Below, piece after piece: positions 17,466-26,772 of a stretch of 64,000 bases of DNA. The stretch is from Parachlamydiales bacterium. Lineage in GTDB: Bacteria > Chlamydiota > Chlamydiia > Chlamydiales > Rhabdochlamydiaceae. The notes under the pieces are model-generated. The model made no database searches. It saw only the letters and a program-made list of their open reading frames with translations, and was not told where the DNA came from. Position 1 is the first letter of the stretch. Every line of letters starts with the position of its first letter. The position numbers and the translations under genes were made by a program. Location: the NCBI GenBank assembly GCA_003153295.1, contig PLXY01000010.1:1-64000 (forward strand). Direction: 5' to 3'.

Positions 17466-19240
17466 GGAATGATGACCTCAGGAACCTGCCTTTTTAAAGC
17501 ATCAAATTGCTTGGCCAATTCCAGAGCCTCCTCTTCATTTAATTTCCCGCTGTGAATTTTCAATTTGATGTTCTCGCGCTGCTCCATCCAGTGACGCTGT
17601 AGAATTCTCTTAATCGTAGCTAGCATTGATTCTTCTGCTTTTTCCACTTGGATCTTTCTGCCCATGATATCGAGGACAATATCACTCTCATCTTCTTTTT
17701 CTAGTCCTGCAGCGCAAGAAAGTAAATCGGTGGATGTCGCCTTTTCATAGGCATCCATGAAAATGGCATAGAGCCTTTGACAGACGCCCACTCGAAAATG
17801 GGATGGCAAGAGATTGGCCTGAGCAATGACAAAAAGTCGCGGCTGATCCCCTGCCAAGAATAAAATCCTCAAAAGATCTGTTTCCAAGATTTTATCGGCA
17901 TCGATCCCTTCCTGCCCCTGCTGAAGCTTTCCTTCTTTCCGAACCACTGTCTGCTGCATAGATCCTACGCCGATCAGCTCTTCGGGCACTTGGACAAGCT
18001 GCGCCAGCTTTCGGAGGCTCTCATGGACCATGACAGGATGTTCCCAAGCCCGCACTCGATCGACAACGTTTTGCGTGAGCGCATTTTTTCCCGAAGGTGA
18101 GTCGAGGCTATTGGTCTTAGAAAGTTTTCCCACTAAAAAGGTCAAATAATCGATCGGTTTTTGCAAGTGTTCGGCAAACCAGGCAGGACCACGCTCTCGG
18201 AGCAGCGTATCAGGATCTTGTTTAGGGGGCAGTGGAACCACCCAGACTTCGATCCCCTTTTTTTGAAACAAATCGCCAATCTTGACGGCGGCATCTTCTC
18301 CAGCTGTATCACCATCGAGCGCAAGATAGACTGTTTGAACACCGAGATTGAGAAGCTCCCTGACATGTCCTTCTCCAAACGCAGTTCCTTGTCCCGCCAC
18401 CGTGTAATCAAATCCTGCTTGAATCAGCCGAAGGCAATCGATTTGTCCTTCCACAACCAGAGCTTTTTTTTCTTTGGTGATCGTCTTACGGGAATAACTG
18501 AGCCCAAAAAGCACATGGGATTTTTTAAACAGCGGCGTTTCCGAAGTATTGATATATTTTCCGCCAAAGGTCTCCTCTTTGAACTTTCTTCCTGAAAAAC
18601 CGATCACATTGCCCATGCCATCGCGGATCGGGAACATGATCCGATCGGAAAAAAAATCTCTCTTAGTCCCATCATCCGAGATTGAAAGCAGCCCGGCTGC
18701 TTGTAAAACCTGATCGGAAAGTTCTTTGCTTCTTAAAATTTTATAGAGCGCATTTCTCTGCCGAGGAGCAAAACCAACCTCGAACCGCTGAATAAACTCC
18801 AGGTCTATCCCCCGCTTATAGAGATATTCCAGAGATTTGAGCCCTTCTTCGCTCTGTAGTAGCATGAAATGATAAAAACGGCAGGCTAGCTGCATCGCTT
18901 CTTTGAGCAGTGTTTTAGACGGACCAGTATTTTCGACTTTATCATCCCGCTCAAGCACGACTCCGAATTTTTCCGCTAAGCTGTCGACAGCCTCCATGAA
19001 TCCCATTTTCAGGTGATTCATTAAAAAGCCAATCGCATCTCCGTGAGCTCCACACCCGAAGCAATGGTAGTGATTATCGCCCCGATTCACGACAAAAGAG
19101 GGAGTTTTTTCCTCATGGAAAGGACAAAGCGCTTTAAATGTCGATCCGGCTTTTTTCAGATCGATATGGGCAGAAATCACTTCCGGCAAGTCAATACGCT
19201 GCCGAAGCAGATCGAGGCTTTCTTTGGTATAGAGGGGCAT
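17462..19240 (-). CDS. dnaG: DNA primase
   Basis: The 592-residue product has the N-terminal CHC2 zinc finger (C39-P-F-H42 and C60-F-G-C63), the primase core segment IGFSGRKFKEETFGGKYINTSETPLFKK, and a Toprim domain starting ALVVEGQIDCLRLIQAG near 253-270 with LALDGDTAGEDAA. The C-terminal region would bind DnaB helicase. It makes RNA primers at the replication fork. Length fits chlamydial DnaG. It is followed by the DCC gene in a 4-bp overlap and preceded by the divergently regulated-looking but same-strand OTU gene 50 bp upstream. Confidence 0.96.
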   Translation of the reverse strand: MPLYTKESLDLLRQRIDLPEVISAHIDLKKAGSTFKALCPFHEEKTPSFVVNRGDNHYHCFGCGAHGDAIGFLMNHLKMGFMEAVDSLAEKFGVVLERDDKVENTGPSKTLLKEAMQLACRFYHFMLLQSEEGLKSLEYLYKRGIDLEFIQRFEVGFAPRQRNALYKILRSKELSDQVLQAAGLLSISDDGTKRDFFSDRIMFPIRDGMGNVIGFSGRKFKEETFGGKYINTSETPLFKKSHVLFGLSYSRKTITKEKKALVVEGQIDCLRLIQAGFDYTVAGQGTAFGEGHVRELLNLGVQTVYLALDGDTAGEDAAVKIGDLFQKKGIEVWVVPLPPKQDPDTLLRERGPAWFAEHLQKPIDYLTFLVGKLSKTNSLDSPSGKNALTQNVVDRVRAWEHPVMVHESLRKLAQLVQVPEELIGVGSMQQTVVRKEGKLQQGQEGIDADKILETDLLRILFLAGDQPRLFVIAQANLLPSHFRVGVCQRLYAIFMDAYEKATSTDLLSCAAGLEKEDESDIVLDIMGRKIQVEKAEESMLATIKRILQRHWMEQRENIKLKIHSGKLNEEEALELAKQFDALKRQVPEVIIP

Positions 19241-19290
19241 AAAACTTAGAATAAGCGATCGACTTTTAAAATGTAACTACTGGGAAATTT

Positions 19291-20331
19291 TTAACGAGTT
19301 AAAACAGGCACGAAATGATTAGAGAAAAGTGCAATGGTTAAGGTCTTCTGGTAACGATGGTTTTTAGGGTAAATATCCTCTGAGACAAAATAAAAATCGG
19401 GATCTTTATATAATTCTCTACGAATAGCTTTAACATCTTTTTTATATGTTTCTTTCATTTTCGTATTATCCTCCCCTTCGAAATCTCTTAATCTTTTATG
19501 GTGATTCTCTTTTAAATCTTTTAGTTTTTTATCTCCTTTAATTGCTCCCACCAGTAATCCTGCTCCTAGAACTCTAAGATTAAATCCATATTTTTTACAA
19601 AGAATCACGCCTTCTCGGCTTGCGTCGCCCCATAGAGGATCTCTTGATTCTGCTCCTGATATAGGAGAAACATTCTGAACATAGTCTTCGAAACTTCCTA
19701 ATCCTACTGGATTTTCCTTCAATTTAGCTTTTAGATGTGCTTCCCAAGCAGGATCTTTCAGCGCTTCTTTAATGTCTTTTCTAAGAGATTGAACAGTAGC
19801 TGGACCCTCTTTTATAAGCAATTGTGCGATCGCATCATAAAAACAATCTCCATTATCAATCGCTGTTCCCATATATTCATTCGGTCCCAGCTTCTTTTGA
19901 ATGAGAGCAGCACACTGCTCTTTCTGTATTTCTAAACCTGTCTTTTCTTTTATTGGCGCAATTGGAGGTGTAACAAGAGCGGGAGGGATATTTTTTAGTT
20001 CGTCTGTCTTTTCTTTTACAGGCGCAATCGGAGGTGTAATAAGAGCGGGAGGGATATTTTTTAGTTCGTCTGTCTTTTTTTCAGTTGGAATATTCTTACT
20101 AGTCGCAAGAGCGACTAAAGCCTTGAAAGTAGCCCATACACACAAACTAGTTGCCGGAAAAGAAACATATCTTGGAATACAGCTAGCTCGACGATTTAGA
20201 GAAATAGCAACGATGACTCCTAAACAAGTGAGAACAGCTGTTCCAACCTTCTGCCAGGTTGCCATCTGTTTAAAGTCATGAAAAGTCTGTTTATTCGCTA
20301 AGGGATTAAAATAGGAAATCGCGTCTAACAT
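19291..20331 (-). CDS. OTU-type cysteine protease (putative deubiquitinase), membrane-anchored
   Basis: The 346-residue protein has two hydrophobic stretches (about 30-45 and 55-77), a Pro-rich linker with two 22-residue repeats (87-130), then an OTU domain. The catalytic centre is DNGDCFYDAIAQLL with Cys163, matching the OTU DGDC(F/L) box. FEDYVQNV, WGDASREGVILCKKYGFNLRVLG and the C-terminal SNHFVPVL with His339 match the rest of the family. OTU proteases cleave ubiquitin chains, a substrate found only in the eukaryotic host, so the protein is a likely effector; a related protein, ChlaOTU, is known in Chlamydia caviae. The hydrophobic N-terminus suggests anchoring in a host-derived membrane. 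No signal peptide with a cleavage site is seen. Confidence 0.85.
   Translation of the reverse strand: MLDAISYFNPLANKQTFHDFKQMATWQKVGTAVLTCLGVIVAISLNRRASCIPRYVSFPATSLCVWATFKALVALATSKNIPTEKKTDELKNIPPALITPPIAPVKEKTDELKNIPPALVTPPIAPIKEKTGLEIQKEQCAALIQKKLGPNEYMGTAIDNGDCFYDAIAQLLIKEGPATVQSLRKDIKEALKDPAWEAHLKAKLKENPVGLGSFEDYVQNVSPISGAESRDPLWGDASREGVILCKKYGFNLRVLGAGLLVGAIKGDKKLKDLKENHHKRLRDFEGEDNTKMKETYKKDVKAIRRELYKDPDFYFVSEDIYPKNHRYQKTLTIALFSNHFVPVLTR
19942..20073 (-). repeat. Two tandem 66-bp repeats in the OTU gene linker
   Basis: Residues 87-108 and 109-130 of the OTU protein are near-identical units beginning TDELKNIPPAL and ending KEK (differences I/V only). The DNA copies are also nearly identical, so the duplication is recent. 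The unit is Pro-rich and probably a flexible linker between membrane segment and protease. Confidence 0.85.
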
Positions 20332-20412
20332 TGAGTATCTCTTTATATATTTTATTCAAATTATACTTTAAAAATCCTTATAAATAAAGCTTTGGTAAAT
20401 CAAAAATTCCCA

Positions 20413-20427
20413 TTAATGTAACATTAA
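20413..20427. promoter_or_regulatory. Palindrome in divergent promoter region
   Basis: TTAATGT-A-ACATTAA is a perfect 15-bp palindrome with a single central base. It lies between the divergent OTU gene and the 148-aa gene, about 80-100 bp from each start. It could be an operator, but in AT-rich DNA a chance match is possible. Confidence 0.3.
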
Positions 20428-20523
20428 AAAATTTATTTTCTCTCGAACCTCACTCTGCTTTGGTCATAAAAAAAATCTTAAAGATCTCTTTACGAAAATT
20501 ATTCGGTGCACTTTAATAGGATT

Positions 20524-20970
20524 ATGGACATAACACCCTCTAATGCAAAGCCTCAAGAGGAACCTCCACCAGAACCCAGAGTCATAGATCCTTCTTGGGA
20601 AAAGTGGAGAAATGAGCAAGTGGAAACGATTTCAACGATCTTGAGCAATGTCTTCAAAGTCGAAGATGAAGTTCAACAAAGCAAAGCACCTTCTCGCCTC
20701 TTGCGCAATCCTGCTCGAAAATCAGGCGGAAACGAAGAGGAGATCTGCGAAAAACTCAATGCCATCCGTCAGCAGATTTCAGAATATGAGCAAATGCTCC
20801 AAATGAGCCTGAAACGGATCGATACCGCTCTCGAAGTTATCCACCCTTCCGAGCCTACCACACCCCAAATAACCTCACCTGCTCCTAAAAACAATTTAGG
20901 AATCCGAAGCTTAAAAAAATGGGTTAAGACCAATCTGGCTTTTAAACGGAAAAAGACTCGGACCCCTTAA
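20524..20970 (+). CDS. Hypothetical coiled-coil protein, 148 aa
   Basis: The ATG at 20524 has TAGGATT directly upstream; a GTG 18 bp earlier is an alternative. The product starts MDITPSNAKPQEEPPPEPR, a Pro/Glu-rich head, and has heptad-like helical sequence in the middle (EEICEKLNAIRQQISEYEQMLQ). It ends with a strongly basic tail (LKKWVKTNLAFKRKKTRTP). No membrane segment or signal peptide is present. It precedes mutS on the same strand by 86 bp. No family recognised. Confidence 0.6.
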   Translation: MDITPSNAKPQEEPPPEPRVIDPSWEKWRNEQVETISTILSNVFKVEDEVQQSKAPSRLLRNPARKSGGNEEEICEKLNAIRQQISEYEQMLQMSLKRIDTALEVIHPSEPTTPQITSPAPKNNLGIRSLKKWVKTNLAFKRKKTRTP

Positions 20971-21056
20971 GTTTTGAAGTCAAAAATTTTATTTTCTGCT
21001 GCAGCCCTTCAAACATTTGACTTTGTAGCCAGTTCTGCTAGATAATCGCTCTAACT

Positions 21057-23483
21057 ATGTCAATCACTCCCATGATGTCTCAATGGTATGAATGCAAAAA
21101 GCAAGCTCCAGGAGCATTGCTTCTTTTCCGCTTAGGTGATTTTTATGAATCCTTTGAAGACGATGCACTTCTTCTAGCTAAAGAATTAGATCTTGTTCTG
21201 ACAAAACGACAAGAAACACCCATGGCAGGGATCCCTGCGCATACCTGCGAGACTTATATCGATCGTTTAGTCGCAAAAGGGTTCCGTGTGGCGGTCGCAG
21301 AACAAATGGAAGATCCGAAAGCCGTCAAGGGGATCGTCAAACGAGAAATTGTCAGATTGGTCACGCCAGGATCGGTTGTCAACTCTTCGCTTCTCACAGA
21401 CAAATCCAGCAACTTCATGGTCTGCCTATGCCAAGTCAATTCTATCTACGGTTTGGCAGTCTTAGAATTGACAACAGCCGATTTTCGCGTCATGGAATTT
21501 CAGGATGAGCAAGAACTTTTCAATGAACTGGGCCGCCTTTCCCCCAAAGAAATTCTTGTATCTGAAAAATGCTGGAAAAAGCTCGGCACTGCTTTAGAAG
21601 ATTTAAGTATCAGTTCAACCTTAGTGAGAGAAGAATGGCATTTCGACCATCGCTTTGCGTGCGATAGCCTTGTGAAACATTTTCAAGTTCACACAATGGA
21701 CGGCTTTGGATTGAAAGGGATGACAGCAGCCCTCAATGCCGCCGGCGCTCTGATGACCTATGTCAAAGACGACCTCAACTTGAACTTCAGCCATATCAAA
21801 TCGATCCACCCTCATCATCTTTCCAAGTACATGACTTTAGACCGCATTACGCAGCGGCATCTTGAACTGATCGATCCTCTGCATGACAAAGGAAAGACAC
21901 TCCTGACCATTTTAGATGAGACAGCCACTCCCATGGGAGGACGGCTTCTTCGTGAATGGCTTTTACATCCACTTTTATCCATTGATGAGATCAAGATCCG
22001 ACAAGATCATATTGAAAAGTTCTTAGGAACTCCTCTCGAAAGCTCGGATTTAAGAAAATATCTCAAAGAAGTCCGGGATCTAGAACGGCTCATCATGCGG
22101 ATTGAAACGGGCTATGCTACACCCCGTGATTTAGCAGGACTTAGATTTTCTTTAGAGCCGCTTCCTCAAATTTCAAAACTGCTGAGTGATCTAGGCATGG
22201 CATTGTTGCCTGATCTTTCCGGGTTGACGCAAAAAATTGCCAGCGCCATCGTCGATGCTCCCCCTTTGCGTCTGACAGACGGAGGAATTTTTAAACCCGG
22301 CTATCATCCTGAACTCGATGAACTCAAAATCCTGAAGTCCGATAGCCAGCTATGGCTCGCCTCTTATCAGACAAAACTGCGCGAAGATGTCCAAATCAAA
22401 ACACTCAAAGTCGGCTATACCCAAGCCTTCGGGTACTATATCGAGGTCAGCCGCGGCCAATCAGAAAAAATGCCGCTCTCCTTCCAAAGACGCCAGACCC
22501 TGGTCAATACCGAGCGGTTTATCTCTCCTGAGCTCAAAGAATTCGAACATAAAGTTCTAACTGCCGAAGACAAAATCACCTTTTTAGAAAACCGGCTTTT
22601 TCAAGAACTGCGACAAGAGATCGCCCCCTTTTCAGCTGCGATCCGCACCGCTGCAAAGTGGATTGCCGAGATCGATGTCTTTCTCTCGTTTGCTGAAGTT
22701 GCCCGTGAACATCACTATATAAGACCCAGTATCGATAATTCCGATGTGCTAAAAATTGAAGAGGGACGCCATCCTGTCATTGAAGCTTCGTTAGAACGGC
22801 AGGCGTTCATTCCCAATGATGTCCATTTCAATGAAGCAGAACGGCTTCTCGTTATCACAGGACCCAATATGGCGGGCAAGTCGACCTATATTCGGCAAGT
22901 CGCGCTCATTGTGCTCCTAGCCCAAATCGGATCATTTGTTCCAGCAAAAACCGCTCATATAGGCATCGTCGATAAATTATTCACGCGGATTGGGGCAAGC
23001 GACGATTTAAGCCGCGGTCAATCGACGTTCATGGTGGAAATGAGCGAAACAGCAAATATTTTAAATAATGCAACCTCTAGATCGCTTGTCATCTTAGATG
23101 AGATCGGACGAGGCACAAGTACTTATGATGGCATTGCAATTGCGTGGTCTGTAGCAGAGTATCTGCTCACAGCTAAGGGGAAACAGGCGAAAACTCTCTT
23201 TGCTACCCATTATTTTGAATTGACAAAGCTCGAAGAAGAGATCCCCGGCGCTGTGAATTATAACGTCGCGGTCCATGAATCAGACCAAAAGGGAGACAAG
23301 GGTATCGTATTCTTAAGAAAAATCATTAAAGGCGGCACGGATAAAAGTTACGGCATTCACGTGGCAAAACTCGCAGGACTTCCGCCCTCCGTGATTAAAA
23401 AAGCTCAGCAGATGCTCGAAAAACTCCATGCCACAGCTGCCGAACCCGTACAACATAGGGACAAACAGCTTGCCCTCTTTTGA
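21057..23483 (+). CDS. mutS: DNA mismatch repair protein MutS
   Basis: The 808-residue protein has the mismatch-reading motif FYESF near residue 29 (GDFYESFEDDA) and the Walker A GPNMAGKST at about 602-610. The Walker B region with VILDEIGRGTSTYDG and a TLFATHYFELT motif complete the ATPase. MutS binds mismatches and recruits MutL. The last 56 bp overlap the longest possible uvrC frame. mutS next to uvrC is the order found in Chlamydia. Confidence 0.98.
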   Translation: MSITPMMSQWYECKKQAPGALLLFRLGDFYESFEDDALLLAKELDLVLTKRQETPMAGIPAHTCETYIDRLVAKGFRVAVAEQMEDPKAVKGIVKREIVRLVTPGSVVNSSLLTDKSSNFMVCLCQVNSIYGLAVLELTTADFRVMEFQDEQELFNELGRLSPKEILVSEKCWKKLGTALEDLSISSTLVREEWHFDHRFACDSLVKHFQVHTMDGFGLKGMTAALNAAGALMTYVKDDLNLNFSHIKSIHPHHLSKYMTLDRITQRHLELIDPLHDKGKTLLTILDETATPMGGRLLREWLLHPLLSIDEIKIRQDHIEKFLGTPLESSDLRKYLKEVRDLERLIMRIETGYATPRDLAGLRFSLEPLPQISKLLSDLGMALLPDLSGLTQKIASAIVDAPPLRLTDGGIFKPGYHPELDELKILKSDSQLWLASYQTKLREDVQIKTLKVGYTQAFGYYIEVSRGQSEKMPLSFQRRQTLVNTERFISPELKEFEHKVLTAEDKITFLENRLFQELRQEIAPFSAAIRTAAKWIAEIDVFLSFAEVAREHHYIRPSIDNSDVLKIEEGRHPVIEASLERQAFIPNDVHFNEAERLLVITGPNMAGKSTYIRQVALIVLLAQIGSFVPAKTAHIGIVDKLFTRIGASDDLSRGQSTFMVEMSETANILNNATSRSLVILDEIGRGTSTYDGIAIAWSVAEYLLTAKGKQAKTLFATHYFELTKLEEEIPGAVNYNVAVHESDQKGDKGIVFLRKIIKGGTDKSYGIHVAKLAGLPPSVIKKAQQMLEKLHATAAEPVQHRDKQLALF

Positions 23484-25293
23484 TACCAGTTCTCTCAGCA
23501 AATATTCGACCGAACCCGGCGTCTACCTGATGAAAAACGGATCCGGCCTGGTGATCTATGTCGGTAAAGCCAATAACCTTCGGCAACGGCTCAAGCAATA
23601 TTTTGCCGCTAGAGGAGATGAGCGGCCGATGGTCCCCTTTCTAGTCGCGGAGATTGTCACGATCGACATCATTGTCGTGACTACCGAAAAAGAAGCATTG
23701 CTTCTAGAAAATACACTAATCAAGAAACATAAACCCAAATTCAACGCTCTTTTAAAAGATGATAAAACGTTCATCAGCCTCATGGTCAACAATAAACATC
23801 CGTGGCCCATGATTCAACTCATCCGTTACAAAGGCAAACCTAAAAAAGATGGGATTTATTTTGGGCCTTATACCAGCGCTTATGCAGCGCGGCAGACCTT
23901 TGAGCTCATGACCCGATTATTTCCGCTGCGGCAATGTTCCGATGAAGAACTCAAACGAAGAACACGCCCTTGCCTGCTCTATGGAATTAAGCGGTGCATT
24001 GCCCCTTGCGTCGGATTTTGCACCAAAGAAGAATATCGCACTTTCGTTGACAAGGCGATCGATTTTTTAAGAGGCCACGATCATAAAATCCTCAAAGAGC
24101 TTGAAAACGAGATGCACAAAGCATCCGACGCTTTAGAATTTGAAAAAGCCGCTGCCCTCCTTTTGACCCTCAAGCAAATCCGGCATATTACAGAAGGAGG
24201 AGGCATTATTGCCAAAGTAGGCGGTAAAGATTGCGATGCGCTAGCCCTGCACCGGCAAGGCGGAGAAGTGATGCTGGCCCAGCTTTTTTTCCGGGAAGGC
24301 AAGCTGATCGGTTCCGAACACTATTCTTTTACTGAAGTCGTCGAAGAAGATGAAGGAATTTATACCTCATTCTTACTCCAATATTACAAAGAAAGGAATG
24401 TACGTCCGCAAGAAATTCTTCTGCCGATGGAGCTAAAAGACCGGCAGATTTTAGAAGAAATCCTGGATATTACATTGCTGAAACCTCAAAAAGGTGATAA
24501 AAAAGCCATTGTCCATCTCGCCGAAAAAAACGCCAAAGAACTTTTCCAGCAAGAAAAAGATGAAAATGATCTCACCGAAAAAATGCTCCTGGATCTGCAA
24601 GAGACATTAGGACTTCTCCGCTTTCCAGAACGGATTGAATGTTTTGATACTTCCAACATTGCAGGTACCGATTTAGTTGCTTCTATGGTGGCATTTACTC
24701 ATGGGAAATACGACAAAAAAAGAACACGAATATTCAAAATCCGTGATATCTCTGTCGGAGATGATTACGCCGCTTTGCGCCAAGTTGTTTCCCGCCGATT
24801 ATTGCGAGCTAAAGACGAGAATGACCTTCCTGACTTAGTGATCGTCGATGGAGGGAAAGGACAGCTCACCCAAGCAGTGGAGGTGCTCAAAGAACTCGAT
24901 ATTGCCACCGTCGATGTGATGTCTGTCGCCAAACAAGAAGGAAAGCACGATAAAGGAATAACTCAGGAAAAAATATTCTTGCCCGGCAAATCTGATCCCA
25001 TCCTGCTGCCCCGCCATTCTCCCCTGCTTTTTCTCCTTCAACGTATTCGAGATGAGGCTCACCGTAAAGCCATTGGATTCCATCGTCAACGGAGGACTAA
25101 ACGAACCATTACTTCTCTTATCGATGAAATCCCAGGTATTGGAGATGTAAAAAGACAAAGACTGCTTTCCCATTTCGGAAGCCTCCAGCGAATCCTGGAG
25201 GCCTCCGAGGAAGCTCTCATGGAAGTTAAGGGCATCAACTCCCACGATGTCACTCAGATCAAAAAGTTTGCAAAAACGATTAATCGATCTTGA
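23428..25293 (+). CDS. uvrC: Excinuclease ABC subunit C
   Basis: The protein has the GIY-YIG nuclease domain at the N-terminus (EPGVYLMKNGSGLVIYVGKANNLRQRLKQYF), a UVR motif near 205-235, the RNase H-like nuclease core (IECFDTSNIAGTDLVASMVAF and LPDLVIVDGGKGQL) and a C-terminal helix-hairpin-helix (IPGIGDVKRQRLLSHFGS). It makes both incisions in nucleotide excision repair. The ATG at 23428 gives 621 residues and overlaps mutS by 56 bp. A TTG at 23470 preceded by AGGG would give a more usual N-terminus of 607 residues. Its end overlaps the convergent propeller-like gene by 14 bp. Confidence 0.97.
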   Translation: MPQLPNPYNIGTNSLPSFDTSSLSKYSTEPGVYLMKNGSGLVIYVGKANNLRQRLKQYFAARGDERPMVPFLVAEIVTIDIIVVTTEKEALLLENTLIKKHKPKFNALLKDDKTFISLMVNNKHPWPMIQLIRYKGKPKKDGIYFGPYTSAYAARQTFELMTRLFPLRQCSDEELKRRTRPCLLYGIKRCIAPCVGFCTKEEYRTFVDKAIDFLRGHDHKILKELENEMHKASDALEFEKAAALLLTLKQIRHITEGGGIIAKVGGKDCDALALHRQGGEVMLAQLFFREGKLIGSEHYSFTEVVEEDEGIYTSFLLQYYKERNVRPQEILLPMELKDRQILEEILDITLLKPQKGDKKAIVHLAEKNAKELFQQEKDENDLTEKMLLDLQETLGLLRFPERIECFDTSNIAGTDLVASMVAFTHGKYDKKRTRIFKIRDISVGDDYAALRQVVSRRLLRAKDENDLPDLVIVDGGKGQLTQAVEVLKELDIATVDVMSVAKQEGKHDKGITQEKIFLPGKSDPILLPRHSPLLFLLQRIRDEAHRKAIGFHRQRRTKRTITSLIDEIPGIGDVKRQRLLSHFGSLQRILEASEEALMEVKGINSHDVTQIKKFAKTINRS

Positions 25294-26758
25294 GTTCAGC
25301 TATCTGAATATCGCTCTCTTCAGAACTTTTTTTCGTAATCCAACTCATGATCCCTTGTCCTTTTTCATTGAAAGCAACCGCAAACTCTTCGCAATCTTTT
25401 CCTTCCGGCGAGAGCTGAGCATAAGACCATTTTTCTGTTTTGGTCGATAATGCAGCCCCATGGATAGAATACACGTTGTTCCCCTCCTGATCCCAAGCAA
25501 CAACAAAATGGTCTTTATTGTTCCAACTGAGATTAAGTTCCTCGCAATCTTCTATTTCATCTGAAAGAGAGACAGGAGTCACCCAAGGTTTGTTTACCGG
25601 CTTATAGGCGGCATAAAGCATTAGGTTGTTTTTCTCGTGGACAAACCAAGCAACTAAGATATTTCCCTGTGGATCCATACTCATTCTCAAATGTTCTATG
25701 GCTTTTGAATCTGCAAGTACAATCGGAGAAGACCAGAGCTGTCCTGGAGATTTATCGACGACATAGATCTTGGAGTTTTCATGATCAAATTCCTCCCAAC
25801 AAGCAGCGATATACTTTTCATCATTCAGGGCAATACTAAGACTGCTATAATCTTTTTTAGAAATAGCTAAGTCTAAAGGTTCGGAGGAATGACGATCAAA
25901 GCAGGTGATGACCTGAACTTTTTTTCTTGAATGATTCAAATCATTGCTAAGCCAAAGAATTCCAACATCACCCTTTAAATTCATAACCTGACTGCGGTGA
26001 GTATAAAATGCGGTGTCATCCTTCAACTGATAGATATAAACAGGATCGGACCAAGTCGAGTTGTCTTGAGACCATGCTCCTTTTAAGACTTTAAACTCAG
26101 TTTTTGCGCTCTTTTCACACCAGAATGCAAAAGCCTGCCCCTGTTTATTTTTTGTTAGCACCTCAAAACTGGTATACCAGAAATCTTTTGAAAGTTCTGT
26201 TTGTTTTTTTTGAGCTAATTGATGCAGATAATGCCCTCCTAAAACCTTATCATACCGTGATCTAGGATCTTCTATTGTACTGATACCAAATATATGAACA
26301 TCTCCGTTCGCATCAAAAGTCATTTTTGGATCGGTGATATTATCCATCGACGTCAGTAAAGTTACAATCGGAGACCAAGGATTATTTTTTTCTTTTTTTG
26401 CAAATTGATAGAGTTCTATTAGTTTTTCTTCTTGGTCTTCATTATTTCGCCAGGTGATAAAGCTATTTCCTTTAGCATCGATGAAAAGTTCAGTCGGAAC
26501 TATAACTTTTGCACTATGTAAAACGTCCTCTGAAGACCATTTTTGCTCCGCATTTCTGGTTGCAGCGAATAATTTTTTTTCTGCGATATCTTTTTCTAGT
26601 GAAACCCAAACAGCAACGGCCTCTCCTTGATCGTTGATAGCCAGTTGCGGTTGAACGAACATCTGTCCTGGCTCTGAAAAAGTGACAGATGTACCACAGC
26701 TTAAGGCCCAGGCTTGGGTGTTTAATAAAAGGCTTATACCTAAAATGATTTTTTTCAT
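25280..26758 (-). CDS. Secreted propeller-like repeat protein, third of three paralogues
   Basis: The 492-residue product has a signal peptide ending in QAWALSC. It is built from about nine repeats of near 50 residues whose core is xxDxxGNxxxxW (for example NDQGEAVAVWV, DAKGNSFITW, DPQGNILVAWF, NEKGQGIMSWI). This spacing suits blades of a beta-propeller. AAGGAAAAAGC precedes the ATG. It follows the second paralogue on the same strand with a 14-bp gap. The family is unrecognised beyond the fold guess; location is probably periplasm or cell surface. Confidence 0.7.
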   Translation of the reverse strand: MKKIILGISLLLNTQAWALSCGTSVTFSEPGQMFVQPQLAINDQGEAVAVWVSLEKDIAEKKLFAATRNAEQKWSSEDVLHSAKVIVPTELFIDAKGNSFITWRNNEDQEEKLIELYQFAKKEKNNPWSPIVTLLTSMDNITDPKMTFDANGDVHIFGISTIEDPRSRYDKVLGGHYLHQLAQKKQTELSKDFWYTSFEVLTKNKQGQAFAFWCEKSAKTEFKVLKGAWSQDNSTWSDPVYIYQLKDDTAFYTHRSQVMNLKGDVGILWLSNDLNHSRKKVQVITCFDRHSSEPLDLAISKKDYSSLSIALNDEKYIAACWEEFDHENSKIYVVDKSPGQLWSSPIVLADSKAIEHLRMSMDPQGNILVAWFVHEKNNLMLYAAYKPVNKPWVTPVSLSDEIEDCEELNLSWNNKDHFVVAWDQEGNNVYSIHGAALSTKTEKWSYAQLSPEGKDCEEFAVAFNEKGQGIMSWITKKSSEESDIQIAELKID

Positions 26759-26772
26759 GCTTTTTCCTTAAG

